DNA of 64,000 nucleotides from Nocardia pseudobrasiliensis NBRC 108224 (GCF_001613105.1 NZ_BDBS01000012.1:1-64000); one strand, 5' to 3'; counted from the first letter of the stretch, positions 17,358 to 26,178 are shown. Notes: generated by a model not told the origin, from the letters alone. Numbers and translations are program-made.

Positions 17358-18569
17358 CTACGGGAGCGACCGGGGCCCGCCCAGCACCCAGCGCACCAGC
17401 AGTCCCGCCACCAGCGCCCAGAACGCCGCGCCGATCCCGAACACCGCGATCCCGGACGCGGACACCAGGAAGGTGACCACCCCGGCCACACGATGTTCGG
17501 CGGTACCGAGGGTCGCGCTCAGCGCCGCGCCGAGCGACGCGATCAGGGCAAGTCCGGCAACGGTTTCCAGCACCCCCTTCGGCGCCGTGGCCACCAGTGT
17601 CGCCAGACCGCCCGCGGCGAGCGCGAGCAGCAGATACACACACCCCACCGAGAACACCGCGATCCAGCGCCGCCGCGGATCCGGATGCGCCGCGGGGGCC
17701 GCCGACAACGCGGAACTGATCGCGGCCAGATTGATCGCATGCCCACCCGCCGGGGCCCCGACCATCGTGCCGATCCCGGTCGCGGCCATCGCCGCCCGCC
17801 ACGGCACCCGATAACCGAACGAACTCATGATCGCGGTCCCCGGAATGTTCTGCGCGGCCATCGTCACGATGTACAGCGGCACCGCGATTCCGACGATAGC
17901 CTGCCAATTCCAGTGCGGCGCAACCAATTCCACCCGAGGAACCATGGCCGACCAGTCCAACCGCCGATGCGACGCCACGATATCGATCACGGCACCCCCG
18001 ACCGCCACCCCGAACGCCGCCAGCACCGCCCACCGCGGCGCCAACCGCTGCAACGCCAACCAGACCACCAGTACCGGCACCACCACGCCCGGACTGGTCA
18101 CCACCGCGTGCATCGGCGCGAGGCACATCGGGAACAACACACCGGCCAGCATCGCCTGGGCGATCTCCACCGGAATCGAGGCGATCAGCCGCCCGAGCCG
18201 CTCCCAGAATCCGGTCAGTACGATCAGCGCCCCGGTCACCACGAAGGCCCCGACCGCGGCGGGCCACCCACCGGCCACCGCCCCCGTACTCGCCAGCAGC
18301 GCCGCACCCGGCGTGGACCACGCGAGCGCGATCGGCATCCGAAATCGCCTGCTGAGCACCAGCATTCCGATCGCCTGGGTCAGACATACCGCCAGCAGAC
18401 CGGACGCCGCCTGCGCCGGCGTCGCCCCCACCTTCGTCAACCCCGCCAGCACCACCGCGAACGAACTGGTGAACCCCACCAGCGCCGCCACCACCCCCGC
18501 ACCGATCGGCTGCCATACCGGCACATCCTCGGCGACTTCCGTTTCGACTTCCGCGGTACCGCTGCTCAT
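17358..18569 (-). CDS. BenE-family (benzoate/H+ symporter-like) transporter
   Basis: 403 residues with about 11-12 hydrophobic segments. MPIALAWSTPGAALLAS and AAQNIPGTAIMSSFGY match the BenE family of aromatic-acid carriers. The ATG at 18569 gives a short cytoplasmic N-terminus rich in Glu/Val before the first helix. No benzoate catabolic genes are nearby, so substrate assignment rests on family alone. The upstream region contains a hairpin and a 25-bp tandem repeat. Confidence 0.8.
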   Translation of the reverse strand: MSSGTAEVETEVAEDVPVWQPIGAGVVAALVGFTSSFAVVLAGLTKVGATPAQAASGLLAVCLTQAIGMLVLSRRFRMPIALAWSTPGAALLASTGAVAGGWPAAVGAFVVTGALIVLTGFWERLGRLIASIPVEIAQAMLAGVLFPMCLAPMHAVVTSPGVVVPVLVVWLALQRLAPRWAVLAAFGVAVGGAVIDIVASHRRLDWSAMVPRVELVAPHWNWQAIVGIAVPLYIVTMAAQNIPGTAIMSSFGYRVPWRAAMAATGIGTMVGAPAGGHAINLAAISSALSAAPAAHPDPRRRWIAVFSVGCVYLLLALAAGGLATLVATAPKGVLETVAGLALIASLGAALSATLGTAEHRVAGVVTFLVSASGIAVFGIGAAFWALVAGLLVRWVLGGPRSLP

Positions 18570-18635
18570 CGAGCCATGGTCGCCAACTTCCCTATCCCCG
18601 GTCAGCGGCCAATCGCCCGAAACTGGACTGAATTC

Positions 18636-18658
18636 TCCCGGCGAAAAGCATGCCGGGA
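18636..18658. terminator. Hairpin with conserved 9-nt loop
   Basis: TCCCGGC and GCCGGGA pair over 7 bp around GAAAAGCAT. The loop and adjoining stem recur, with larger stems, after the lactonase gene (31563) and the MFS gene (40175). Here it lies downstream of the Lrp gene and upstream of the BenE gene, both leftward. Its right arm is part of the 25-bp tandem repeat. Confidence 0.5.
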
Positions 18659-18730
18659 ACATTCAAAGGGCCGCATGCCGGGAACATTCAAAGGGCCGCA
18701 TGCCGGGAACATTCAAAGGGCCGCATGCCG
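18649..18730. repeat. Perfect 25-bp tandem repeat, three full copies
   Basis: Copies at 18649-18673, 18674-18698 and 18699-18723 are identical, beginning CATGCCGGGAACATTC; the next unit breaks off after CATGCCG. Each unit holds the GCATGCCGGG arm of the neighbouring hairpin. It fills most of the gap between the BenE gene start and the Lrp gene stop. Exact identity suggests recent slippage or duplication. Confidence 0.9.
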
Positions 18731-18746
18731 TGACCGAGTGGCTGGA

Positions 18747-19301
18747 TCAGCGCGGACGTGACGGGGGAAGTCCGGCGGGTCGCGGTGTGCGCGCGGCATC
18801 GGAACGACCGTTGATCCCCGATAGTCGGCGTAGTAGCGGAGCCGTTCGCGGACCGACGAGCTGGCGCATCACCAGCGCCATATTGGTGCGCTCGACTCCC
18901 GGGATCTTCAGGATCTGCCCGGCGATCCGATACAGATCGTCGGCGTCGCGGGCGACCACCCGCACGGTCAGGTCGGTCGATCCGGTCATACCGCAGACCT
19001 CGGTGACCTCCGGAACCTCGGCCAGCTCGTCGACCACCGAATCCAGCTTGTGCTGATCGACCACGACCGCGACGAAGGCGGCCAGCGGATAGCCCAGTGC
19101 CCGGGGATCTACCCGCCGCTCGAAGCTGGCCAGCACCCCGCCCGCCTCCCAGCGCGCCAGCCGGGCCTGCACGGTATTGCGCGAAAGCCCCAGCCGAGTG
19201 GCCAATTCCACCCCGGTGGCCCGGGGATTGGCGACCAGTTCGAGCAACAACCGCGCATCCGTCGCATCGACCGCGGCACCGACAGGTTCTGGGCTGGACA
19301 T
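18747..19301 (-). CDS. Lrp/AsnC-family regulator, likely of the bkd operon
   Basis: 184 residues: winged helix-turn-helix near the N-terminus (DARLLLELVANPRATGVELA, then LGLSRNTVQARLARWE) and an AsnC/RAM ligand-binding domain with VCGMTGSTDLTVRV. It is divergent from and adjacent to the branched-chain 2-oxoacid dehydrogenase operon, the classic position of BkdR-type Lrp regulators that sense branched-chain amino or oxo acids. The ATG at 19301 is chosen because it starts just before the HTH domain. A basic, Pro/Arg-rich tail ends the protein. Confidence 0.85.
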   Translation of the reverse strand: MSSPEPVGAAVDATDARLLLELVANPRATGVELATRLGLSRNTVQARLARWEAGGVLASFERRVDPRALGYPLAAFVAVVVDQHKLDSVVDELAEVPEVTEVCGMTGSTDLTVRVVARDADDLYRIAGQILKIPGVERTNMALVMRQLVGPRTAPLLRRLSGINGRSDAARTPRPAGLPPSRPR

Positions 19302-19467
19302 ACAACGCAGTATGACAGCCGTCACGGTGGGCGCAACGAGCATTATGCCCAGTTCCGGTGTTTCGACTTGCGCAAGACGCACAACCGTGGATCCTGTGAG
19401 TTACAGCACACTATCGCGTCGCGAGCCCGGAGACCCCGGCACCGCGATGAACCAGGAGGCGATGGTT
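19302..19467. promoter_or_regulatory. lrp-bkd divergent promoter region
   Basis: 166-base gap between the divergent regulator and the bkd operon. It contains a perfect 10-bp palindrome CTTGCGCAAG at about 19370-19380 and the bkdA ribosome site AGGAGG (19454-19459). The palindrome is a candidate Lrp contact site; this is inference. Confidence 0.45.
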
Positions 19468-20547
19468 ATGACCGACAGAGCCACCTACCCGGTGCAGTTG
19501 GTCCAGCCCGACGGTCGGCGCGTACTCGATCGCGAACACGCGGCGTCGGTATCCGATGTGGGACCGGAACAACTGCGGCAACTCTACGAAGATATGGTGG
19601 TCGCCCGCCGGATCGATACCGAGGCAACCGCCCTGCAACGACAGGGACAACTGGGCCTGTGGCCCCCACTGCTGGGCCAGGAGGCCGCGCAGATCGGTTC
19701 CGCCCACGCCCTGCGTCCCGACGACTACGTATTCTGCAGCTACCGCGAGGCCGCGGTCGCCTACGCCCGCGGCGTCGACCTCGCCACCATCACCCGACTC
19801 TGGCGCGGCGCGTCCCATTCCTGTTGGGACCCGGCCGATATCAATATGACCAATCCCGCGATCGTGGTCGGAGCCCAGGGTCTGCACGCCACCGGTTACG
19901 CCTACGCCGCGCATCTGGAAGGCGCCGAGATCGCGGTGCTCACCTACTTCGGCGACGGCGCGACCAGCCAGGGCGATATCGCCGAGGCGCTGGGTTTCGC
20001 CGCCTCGTGGAGCGCCCCTGTGGTGTTCTTCTGCCAGAACAACCAGTGGGCGATCAGCGAACCGGTCCGGGTGCAGAGCCAGACCCCGCTCGTGCGCCGC
20101 GCCTACGGCTACGGCATTCCCGGCGTACAGGTCGACGGCAACGACGCCCTGGGCGTGCTGGCCGTGACCCGCGAGGCGGTGGCCCGCGCCCGCAGCGGCG
20201 AGGGCCCGTCGTTCGTCGAGGCCATCACCTACCGCATGGGCCCGCACACCACCGCCGACGATCCGACCCGCTACCGCGCGTCGGCCGAACTGGAACTATG
20301 GCAGCGCCGCGATCCGATCGAACGTATGCGCCGCTTACTGGAGCGAGAAGACTTGTGGGACAACGACTTCGAGCGGCGAGTCCGCACCCGCTCCGACGAG
20401 GTCGGCGCGGCCGTACGCACCGCGACAATAGAGATGCCCGACCCGGACCCCATGGATCTGTTCGACCACGTCTACACCGCACCGCACCCCCTGGTAGAGG
20501 AGGAACGCCGGAATTACGCGGCCTACCTGGAGGGAGCCCGGTCATGA
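19468..20547 (+). CDS. bkdA: Branched-chain 2-oxoacid dehydrogenase E1 alpha
   Basis: 359 residues. E1 alpha subunit of the complex that oxidatively decarboxylates 2-oxo acids from valine, leucine and isoleucine to acyl-CoAs. The thiamine-diphosphate motif begins G162-D-G and ends NNQWAIS near 191; HTTADDPTRYR near the phosphorylation-loop position is typical of BCKDH-type E1 alpha. Among three in-frame ATGs (19447, 19462, 19468) the last is best spaced (8 nt) from AGGAGG. It overlaps bkdB by 4 bases. A pyruvate dehydrogenase role is less likely given the divergent Lrp gene and three-gene layout. Confidence 0.9.
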   Translation: MTDRATYPVQLVQPDGRRVLDREHAASVSDVGPEQLRQLYEDMVVARRIDTEATALQRQGQLGLWPPLLGQEAAQIGSAHALRPDDYVFCSYREAAVAYARGVDLATITRLWRGASHSCWDPADINMTNPAIVVGAQGLHATGYAYAAHLEGAEIAVLTYFGDGATSQGDIAEALGFAASWSAPVVFFCQNNQWAISEPVRVQSQTPLVRRAYGYGIPGVQVDGNDALGVLAVTREAVARARSGEGPSFVEAITYRMGPHTTADDPTRYRASAELELWQRRDPIERMRRLLEREDLWDNDFERRVRTRSDEVGAAVRTATIEMPDPDPMDLFDHVYTAPHPLVEEERRNYAAYLEGARS

Positions 20548-21527
20548 CCACCATCACCTTCGCCAACGCGATCAATACGGGACTGCGGCGCGCCCTCGAG
20601 GACGATCCGAAGGTCGTGCTCATGGGCGAGGACATCGGCCGCCTCGGCGGCGTCTTCCGCGTCACCGACGCCCTGCAGAAGGATTTCGGCAACAATCGGG
20701 TCATCGATACGCCCCTGGCCGAATCCGGCATCGTCGGAACGGCTTTCGGCATGGCCCTGCGGGGATTTCGACCGGTGTGCGAGATCCAGTTCGACGGTTT
20801 CGTGTACCCGGCCTTCGACCAGATCGTCTCCCAGGTCGCCAAGATCCACTACCGCACGCGCGGAAAGGTGAAGGCGCCCATCACGATTCGCATACCGTTC
20901 GGCGGCGGCATCGGTTCGGTGGAACACCACTCCGAATCGCCGGAAGCCTATTTCGCGCATACCGCGGGTTTGCGGGTGGTCTCGCCGAGCACCCCGGCCG
21001 AGGCCTATCTCATGATCCGCCAGGCGATTTCGTGCGACGATCCGGTGATCTTCTTCGAGCCGAAGCGCCGTTATTGGGACAAGGCCGAGGTGGATTTCGT
21101 CGCACTCGACGATGATCCGTTCCCGCTCGACCGCGCCCGCATCGTGCGCCCGGGCACCGATGCGACGGTCGTGGCCTACGGCGGCGTGGTCCGCACCGCG
21201 CTCGCCGCGGCCGAGATCGCCGCCAGCGAGGGCCGCGATCTCGAGGTCATCGACCTGCGCAGCCTGTCGCCGATCGACTTCGACACCGTCGAGGAGTCGG
21301 TGCGCCGCACCGGCCGTCTGATCGTGACCCACGAGGCGCCGGTCTTCGCCGGACTGGGCGCGGAGATCGCCGCCCGCATCAGTGAACGCTGCTTCTACCA
21401 GCTCGAGGCGCCGGTCCTGCGGGTCGGCGGCTTCGACATCCCCTATCCCCCGGCTAAGCTCGAACGGCACCACCTGCCCGACCCCGACCGCATCCTCGAC
21501 GCGGTCGACCGAACGCTCGCCGCCTGA
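20544..21527 (+). CDS. bkdB: Branched-chain 2-oxoacid dehydrogenase E1 beta
   Basis: 327-residue transketolase-like E1 beta subunit, forming the alpha2-beta2 E1 with BkdA. Characteristic blocks: LMGEDIGRLGGVFRVT, DTPLAESGIVGTAFGMAL, and EIQFDGFVYPAFDQI. The C-terminal transketolase domain has VIDLRSLSPIDFDTV. The ATG overlaps the bkdA stop (ATGA) and has GGAGGGA upstream, so expression is coupled and stoichiometric. Confidence 0.93.
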   Translation: MTTITFANAINTGLRRALEDDPKVVLMGEDIGRLGGVFRVTDALQKDFGNNRVIDTPLAESGIVGTAFGMALRGFRPVCEIQFDGFVYPAFDQIVSQVAKIHYRTRGKVKAPITIRIPFGGGIGSVEHHSESPEAYFAHTAGLRVVSPSTPAEAYLMIRQAISCDDPVIFFEPKRRYWDKAEVDFVALDDDPFPLDRARIVRPGTDATVVAYGGVVRTALAAAEIAASEGRDLEVIDLRSLSPIDFDTVEESVRRTGRLIVTHEAPVFAGLGAEIAARISERCFYQLEAPVLRVGGFDIPYPPAKLERHHLPDPDRILDAVDRTLAA

Positions 21528-21531
21528 TCCG

Positions 21532-21559
21532 CTCGTTCAGACAGACTCGTTCAGACAGA
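21532..21559. repeat. 14-bp perfect tandem duplication between bkdB and bkdC
   Basis: CTCGTTCAGACAGA occurs twice, 21532-21545 and 21546-21559, filling nearly the whole intergenic gap and ending just before the bkdC start. It could alter translation initiation of bkdC or be neutral slippage. Confidence 0.85.
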
Positions 21560-21560
21560 G

Positions 21561-22955
21561 GTGCCCCTGTTGGAAGACTCGGTTGATTCGAATCAGGACC
21601 CGAAGCACACGCTCGAATTCCGCCTGCCCGATCTCGGTGAGGGTCTGACCGAGGCCGATCTGGTCTCGTGGTCGGTGGCCGTGGGCGACGAGGTGGAGCT
21701 GAACCAGACCATCGCGGAGGTGGAGACCGCCAAGGCACAGGTCGCGCTACCCTGTCCGTTCGCCGGTCGCGTGGTGGAACTACTCGCCGAGCCCGGCGAC
21801 ACCGTACCGGTCGGCGCGCCGCTGATCCGGGTGCAGGCCGACGCGTCCGCCGCCGCACCCGCGCAGCGACAGTCGGTGCTCGTCGGCTACGGACCCGGCG
21901 AGGAGTCGAGTTCCCGGCGCAATCGCTTATCGACCAAAACCGTTGGCAACAATCGCGATTCGGCCGTAATGCATCCGGATCCGCAGGGCTACCCCGAAAT
22001 TCCGGGCCGCCCGCCCGCGACCCCGGCCGCGCGCAAACTCGCCCGCGAACTCGGTATCGATATCGCCTTCGTGGCCGGATCGGGTCCGGCCGGGGCCGTC
22101 ACCGTCGAGGATGTGCGCCACTCGGTCCCGGTCTCCCAGCCGCCCAACCGCATTCGTCCCGAGGACGAGCCGGAGGACGCGCCGCGTCCCGCCGTCGCGC
22201 GGCCGGTGCCGATGATGCGCCCCGACACCGGCCTCATCCATCCCACCCCGACCACACGCGAAACCCGCACGCCCGTCAGTGGAGTGCGCAAGCGCAGTGC
22301 CGCCGCCATGGTCGCGAGCGCCCGCACCATTCCGCAGGCCAGCGCGTTCGTCACCACCGATTTCACCGCCTCGATGGAACTGCTCGACCATCTGCGGGCC
22401 ACCGAATCCTTTGCCGGACTGTCGCTCACGCCGCTGGCATTGGTGGCCAAGGCGACCCTCGCCGCGATGGCGGAATTTCCCGGGATCAATACCTTCTGGG
22501 ACGAGGACAACAAGGAGATCGTCACCAAGCACTACGTGAATCTGGGCATCGCGGTGGCCACCGAGCGGGGGCTGCTGGTGCCGAATATCAAGGAGGCGCA
22601 GTCGCTGAGCCTGCGCGAGCTGTGCCGGGAGATCGGCTGGCTGGCCGATGTCGCCCGCTCCGGAACGGCCACTCCCGCGGATCTGCGCGGGGGTACGTTC
22701 ACCATCAGCAACGTGGGCGTATTCGGCGTGGACATGGGTGTGCCGCTGGTGAATCCGGGCGAGGCCGCGATCATGTGCCTGGGCTCGATCCGCAAGCGCC
22801 CGTGGGTCTATCGCGACGAGCTGGCGGTGCGCTGGGTCACCGAATTGGGCCTGAGCTTCGACCATCGCATGATCGATGGCGAACTGGCGGCGCGGTTCCT
22901 GGCGACGGTGTCGTCGCTGCTGGAGGATCCGCTCACGCTACTGGGGCGGGTCTAG
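21561..22955 (+). CDS. bkdC: Branched-chain 2-oxoacid dehydrogenase E2 (dihydrolipoyl acyltransferase)
   Basis: 464 residues. One lipoyl domain with lipoyl-lysine K58 in ETAKA, a linker, a peripheral subunit-binding domain near 150-186 (PATPAARKLARELGI), and a catalytic acyltransferase core ending in the active-site motif H435-R-M-I-D439-G. It transfers acyl groups from lipoyl to CoA and scaffolds the complex. The start is GTG at 21561; an in-frame TTG at 21570 has better spacing from AGAGG, so the exact start is open. No E3 gene follows, so an E3 encoded elsewhere must be used. It overlaps the convergent thioesterase gene by 4 bases. Confidence 0.92.
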   Translation: MPLLEDSVDSNQDPKHTLEFRLPDLGEGLTEADLVSWSVAVGDEVELNQTIAEVETAKAQVALPCPFAGRVVELLAEPGDTVPVGAPLIRVQADASAAAPAQRQSVLVGYGPGEESSSRRNRLSTKTVGNNRDSAVMHPDPQGYPEIPGRPPATPAARKLARELGIDIAFVAGSGPAGAVTVEDVRHSVPVSQPPNRIRPEDEPEDAPRPAVARPVPMMRPDTGLIHPTPTTRETRTPVSGVRKRSAAAMVASARTIPQASAFVTTDFTASMELLDHLRATESFAGLSLTPLALVAKATLAAMAEFPGINTFWDEDNKEIVTKHYVNLGIAVATERGLLVPNIKEAQSLSLRELCREIGWLADVARSGTATPADLRGGTFTISNVGVFGVDMGVPLVNPGEAAIMCLGSIRKRPWVYRDELAVRWVTELGLSFDHRMIDGELAARFLATVSSLLEDPLTLLGRV

Positions 22956-23404
22956 TCCTCCGCCACCACGAGCCCCTCGGCCGCGTTGCGAATGACGGCC
23001 GGGATCTCCACGGGCTTGCGGGTCACATCGTCGACGTAGACGTGCACGAACGTTCCGGTCGCCGCCAGCTCCAGCACATCGCCGTCCTCGCGGAAGATCG
23101 CCAGGTCGTAGGTGATGCTGGAGCGGCCGAGACGGGCGATGCGCAGACCCACCCGTAACTGGTCGGGAAAGCTCAGCGAACCCATGAACGTGCAGGAGGT
23201 CTGGGCCACGACGCCGATCGCGGGCAGTTCGCGGATATCGGTGCCGGTGGCATCGATCAGCCACGCGTTCACCGCGGTGTCGAAGTAGCTGTAGTACGTC
23301 ACATTGTTGACGTGCCCGTAGTGATCGTTGTCAGCCCATCGGGTCGGCATGGGCCAGAGCACCGGGTATTCATGCTGCGTGGTCACCGAGCCGAGATTAG
23401 TCAC
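22952..23404 (-). CDS. 4-hydroxybenzoyl-CoA-thioesterase-like (hotdog) acyl-CoA thioesterase
   Basis: 150-residue hotdog-fold enzyme expected to hydrolyse short acyl-CoAs. The active-site segment TRWADNDHYGHVNNVTYY matches the YbgC/4HBT pattern. The GTG at 23404 overlaps the stop of the AraC gene (GTGA), suggesting coupling; an in-frame GTG at 23386 is the alternative. Being next to bkdC on the opposite strand, it may release branched acyl-CoA products, but that is only positional. Confidence 0.85.
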   Translation of the reverse strand: MTNLGSVTTQHEYPVLWPMPTRWADNDHYGHVNNVTYYSYFDTAVNAWLIDATGTDIRELPAIGVVAQTSCTFMGSLSFPDQLRVGLRIARLGRSSITYDLAIFREDGDVLELAATGTFVHVYVDDVTRKPVEIPAVIRNAAEGLVVAED

Positions 23405-24393
23405 GCGGTCTGCCGGTGTTCGCGGGGGCTTATTCCGTAGTGGCGTTTGAAGGCGGTGCTGAGGGCGAACGCGCTGCCGTAGCCGACTCGGCGGGCGATG
23501 GATTCGACCGTCGCGTCGGAATCCTGCAGCAGGTCCGCGGCCAGGGCCAGACGCCAATCGGTGAGGAATCCCATGGGCGGTTCGCCGACCAGATCGGTGA
23601 AGCGGCGGGCCAGCGCGGCCCGGGACGCGCCCACCTCGGCCGCCAGCGTGGCCACCGTCCACGGATGCGCCGGATTGTTCTGCAGCAGTCGTAAGGCCTT
23701 GCCCACCAACGGGTCCGAATAGGCGTGGTACCACGCGGGCGCGTCGCCGCGCGCGAACCAGGCCCGCAGGACCGCGATCAGCAGCAGATCGAGCAGCCGG
23801 TCCAGCATCGCGCCCTGCGCCGGACGCTCGCGGCCGCTCTCCTCGACCAGCAGCTCGAGGACGGCTGAATCCAGTTCCTCGCGGCGCAGCACGATGATCG
23901 GCGGCAGCGCGCGCAGCAGGCGGCGGCTGGCGGCGCTCTCCTGCTCGTAGCTGCCGGTGACGAGCATGGTCGCGGCGTCCGGATTGGGACCCCAGCCGCG
24001 CACACCCAGACTCCACGTCTCGCAGAGCCGTTCGCCCTCGGGTGTGGTGGTGATCTGGCCGGGATTGATGAATACCTGTGGCTCGGTGGACGGATCGTCG
24101 GCGACGGTGTAGTGATCGGGTCCGCGGAAGATGGCCACATCGCCCTCGTGCAGCGGGCGCGGCGCGGCGGTTCCGGTGCCGGGGAAACCGACCCGGCACA
24201 GATCCTCGATATCGCCGCGTCCGGCGCCGGAGTGGGGATGCGGGATGATCCAGCCGCTGCCGCGAACCACCGCCACGACCGTCAGCGGGGCCTCGTCCTG
24301 GACCCGCAGCGACCACGGCGGATCGAGCAGGGAACGCATCACGAAGGCACCGCGCGCTCGCGGCCCCTCCAGCAGGCTTTCGAGCGGATCCAC
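23401..24393 (-). CDS. AraC-family regulator with cupin ligand domain
   Basis: 330 residues. The N-terminal half is the cupin type found in actinobacterial AraC regulators (DPLESLLEGPRARGAFV, LLDPPWSLRV, GDVAIFRGPDHYTVAD). The C-terminal hundred residues form two helix-turn-helix motifs (TVATLAAEVGASRAALARRF; ATVESIARRVGYGSAFALS). The GTG at 24393 matches the usual family start, with GAAGG about 6 nt upstream. It is divergent from the MFS permease at 24596, a probable target, and coupled to the thioesterase gene downstream. Confidence 0.85.
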   Translation of the reverse strand: MDPLESLLEGPRARGAFVMRSLLDPPWSLRVQDEAPLTVVAVVRGSGWIIPHPHSGAGRGDIEDLCRVGFPGTGTAAPRPLHEGDVAIFRGPDHYTVADDPSTEPQVFINPGQITTTPEGERLCETWSLGVRGWGPNPDAATMLVTGSYEQESAASRRLLRALPPIIVLRREELDSAVLELLVEESGRERPAQGAMLDRLLDLLLIAVLRAWFARGDAPAWYHAYSDPLVGKALRLLQNNPAHPWTVATLAAEVGASRAALARRFTDLVGEPPMGFLTDWRLALAADLLQDSDATVESIARRVGYGSAFALSTAFKRHYGISPREHRQTA

Positions 24394-24433
24394 CCCCTGA
24401 CCTTCGCAGATGCCCCGAATCTTCTCAACCCAA

Positions 24434-24453
24434 AAATTCGGGGGCCGGAATTT
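24434..24453. promoter_or_regulatory. Inverted repeat in AraC/MFS divergent promoter
   Basis: AAATTC and GAATTT flank an 8-base GC spacer in a conspicuously AT-rich patch 41-60 bases upstream of the AraC gene start. It is a candidate operator or promoter element for the divergent pair. The whole gap (24394-24595) contains no gene. Confidence 0.4.
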
Positions 24454-24595
24454 GTCGGTATCCGGGCATAGAATCGATATCGAAAACGGTTGGAACAACA
24501 CAGATTCGGAACTCGATCCGGCCACGCCGACGATGCCGCGGCCGACGGGGGGAAACGAGGGGTTGCCGGTTCTCGCGGCCGGTACCGTCGAACCA

Positions 24596-26146
24596 ATGGC
24601 TGCTTCGACGCTTGCTCCTCCGATCCGAATCGCACGGGCCGCGGTATTCGCGGTGTTCGGTCTCACCGGGTTTCTGGGCGCCATGTGGGTGGTCCACATT
24701 CCCGCGGTGACCGAGCGTACGGGGGTATCCAACGCCACCCTGGGCATGTTGATCCTGCTGATGGCGATAAGCGCCATCGTCGGCATGCAGGCCGCGGGGC
24801 CACTGGCCGATCGCTTCGGCAGTCGAGCCCTGGTCGCCGCGGCGGCAGGGTGGCTCTCGCTCGCCGTCATCGGCCCCGGCGTGGCCACCGGCTCCGTGTC
24901 GCTGGCCGTCGCCTTGGCGCTGTTCGGCTTCGGCAATGGCGCGCTCGACGTGTCCATGAACGTCCAAGCCGTCCACGTCGAGCGGGAGTACCCCCGTCCC
25001 ATCATGGGCGCCTTCCACGCCCTGTTCTCCTGCGGCGGTCTCCTCGGCTCGCTGGCCGGCGCGGCCGCCCTGCACAGCGGCTGGGACCTACGCCTGACCC
25101 TCGCGATCGCGGGCATCATCGGCATCCTCACCCTCGCCGTGTGGGTCCCGAAAATGCTGCCCCCCAACGCCCCCCATTCGAACGACCGCACCCCGGCCTT
25201 CCCACCCACCCCCGCCGACGGCCCGGCCCTCTCGGCTCCGGCCACCGCGCGAAAAAACGCCGCCCACAAGGCTTCGACCCAACAGGCCGCCCATACCCCC
25301 TCAGCCGCAAGCACTTCCACCCACCCAAAGGACCATCCGCAGGCCACAAACCGAAACCTCCCCGCACACAAGCCCCCAGCCCACGGCGCACCCCAAGCCC
25401 AAGACTCGCCCGCGCCCAACGGCAAGGTCGAGCACAACCTTCCAACGGACGCGGCCACCAGAACAGCCCCCGACGGCGATTCGGCCGCGCCGAACGGCAA
25501 AGCCACCCAACACCTTCCCACCACCGCAACACCACCCGCCAACGACACCGCCCAAAACGACGAATCGCCCGCGCCGAACGGCAAGGCCGGGCGGAGGTCC
25601 GTCCAGCGCAAGGTGATTGCGTTGGCGGCCATTTCCTTTGCGTTTCTCATGACCGAGGGGGTGGCCAATGACTGGAGTGCGTTGCAGGTGCGGGAGCATC
25701 TGGGGGCCAGTGAGGCTACGGCCGCGTTGGCGTTCGCGGCGTTTTCCACGACCATGACCATCGGGCGGTTCGCGGCCGATCGGGTGAGTGGGCGGTTCGG
25801 GCCGGTTGTGGTGGTGCGGTGGGGTGCGTTGCTCGCGGCGGCGGGTCTGGCGTTGATCATCGGGTCGGCATGGGTTCCGCTGACGCTGGCGGGTTGGGCA
25901 CTCATGGGGATCGGGCTGGCGGGTGGGGTTCCGCAGATCTTCACCGCGGCCGGCAATCTCGGGACCGAGACGGCCGCCACCGATATGTCCCGGGTGTTCG
26001 GGCTGGGCTATCTCGGTTTCCTGGCCGGCCCCTCCGTGATCGGCTGGCTGTCCAAACCCACCTCGCTCACCGTCGCGCTGATCTTCCCGCTGGCGCTGGT
26101 TCTGATGTGCGCGTGGTTCGCTCGCATCGTCCGATCCGATTCTTGA
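24596..26146 (+). CDS. MFS permease with a long repetitive central cytoplasmic loop
   Basis: 516 residues from the ATG at 24596; longer in-frame starts exist but add non-membrane sequence. Six N-terminal membrane segments end near VWVPKMLPP, then about 150 residues of Pro/Ala/Asn/Thr/Lys-rich low-complexity sequence precede the six C-terminal segments (from VIALAAISFAFLM). The loop holds three imperfect repeats of D/ES(P/A)APNGK. Related MFS permeases have a central loop of roughly 10-40 residues. The loop is encoded by C/A-rich codons and ends at a sharp switch to G-rich codons near 25605. Substrate unknown; the divergent AraC gene is the likely regulator. Confidence 0.8.
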   Translation: MAASTLAPPIRIARAAVFAVFGLTGFLGAMWVVHIPAVTERTGVSNATLGMLILLMAISAIVGMQAAGPLADRFGSRALVAAAAGWLSLAVIGPGVATGSVSLAVALALFGFGNGALDVSMNVQAVHVEREYPRPIMGAFHALFSCGGLLGSLAGAAALHSGWDLRLTLAIAGIIGILTLAVWVPKMLPPNAPHSNDRTPAFPPTPADGPALSAPATARKNAAHKASTQQAAHTPSAASTSTHPKDHPQATNRNLPAHKPPAHGAPQAQDSPAPNGKVEHNLPTDAATRTAPDGDSAAPNGKATQHLPTTATPPANDTAQNDESPAPNGKAGRRSVQRKVIALAAISFAFLMTEGVANDWSALQVREHLGASEATAALAFAAFSTTMTIGRFAADRVSGRFGPVVVVRWGALLAAAGLALIIGSAWVPLTLAGWALMGIGLAGGVPQIFTAAGNLGTETAATDMSRVFGLGYLGFLAGPSVIGWLSKPTSLTVALIFPLALVLMCAWFARIVRSDS

Positions 26147-26172
26147 CCTAGAGGTCGAGAATCGGATATCGT
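26143..26172 (+). promoter_or_regulatory. Promoter and operator of the TetR gene
   Basis: TTGACC (26143-26148) and TATCGT (26167-26172) are spaced by 18 bases; the GTG start follows 6 bases later, predicting a leaderless mRNA. The palindrome GACCTAGAGGTC (26145-26156) overlaps the -35 box and suits autorepression. The -35 overlaps the stop codon of the MFS gene. Confidence 0.6.
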
Positions 26173-26178
26173 CGAAAT

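Noticed and set aside
18649..18730. CRISPR array
   Set aside because: The repeats are directly tandem with no spacers, and no cas genes are in the window.
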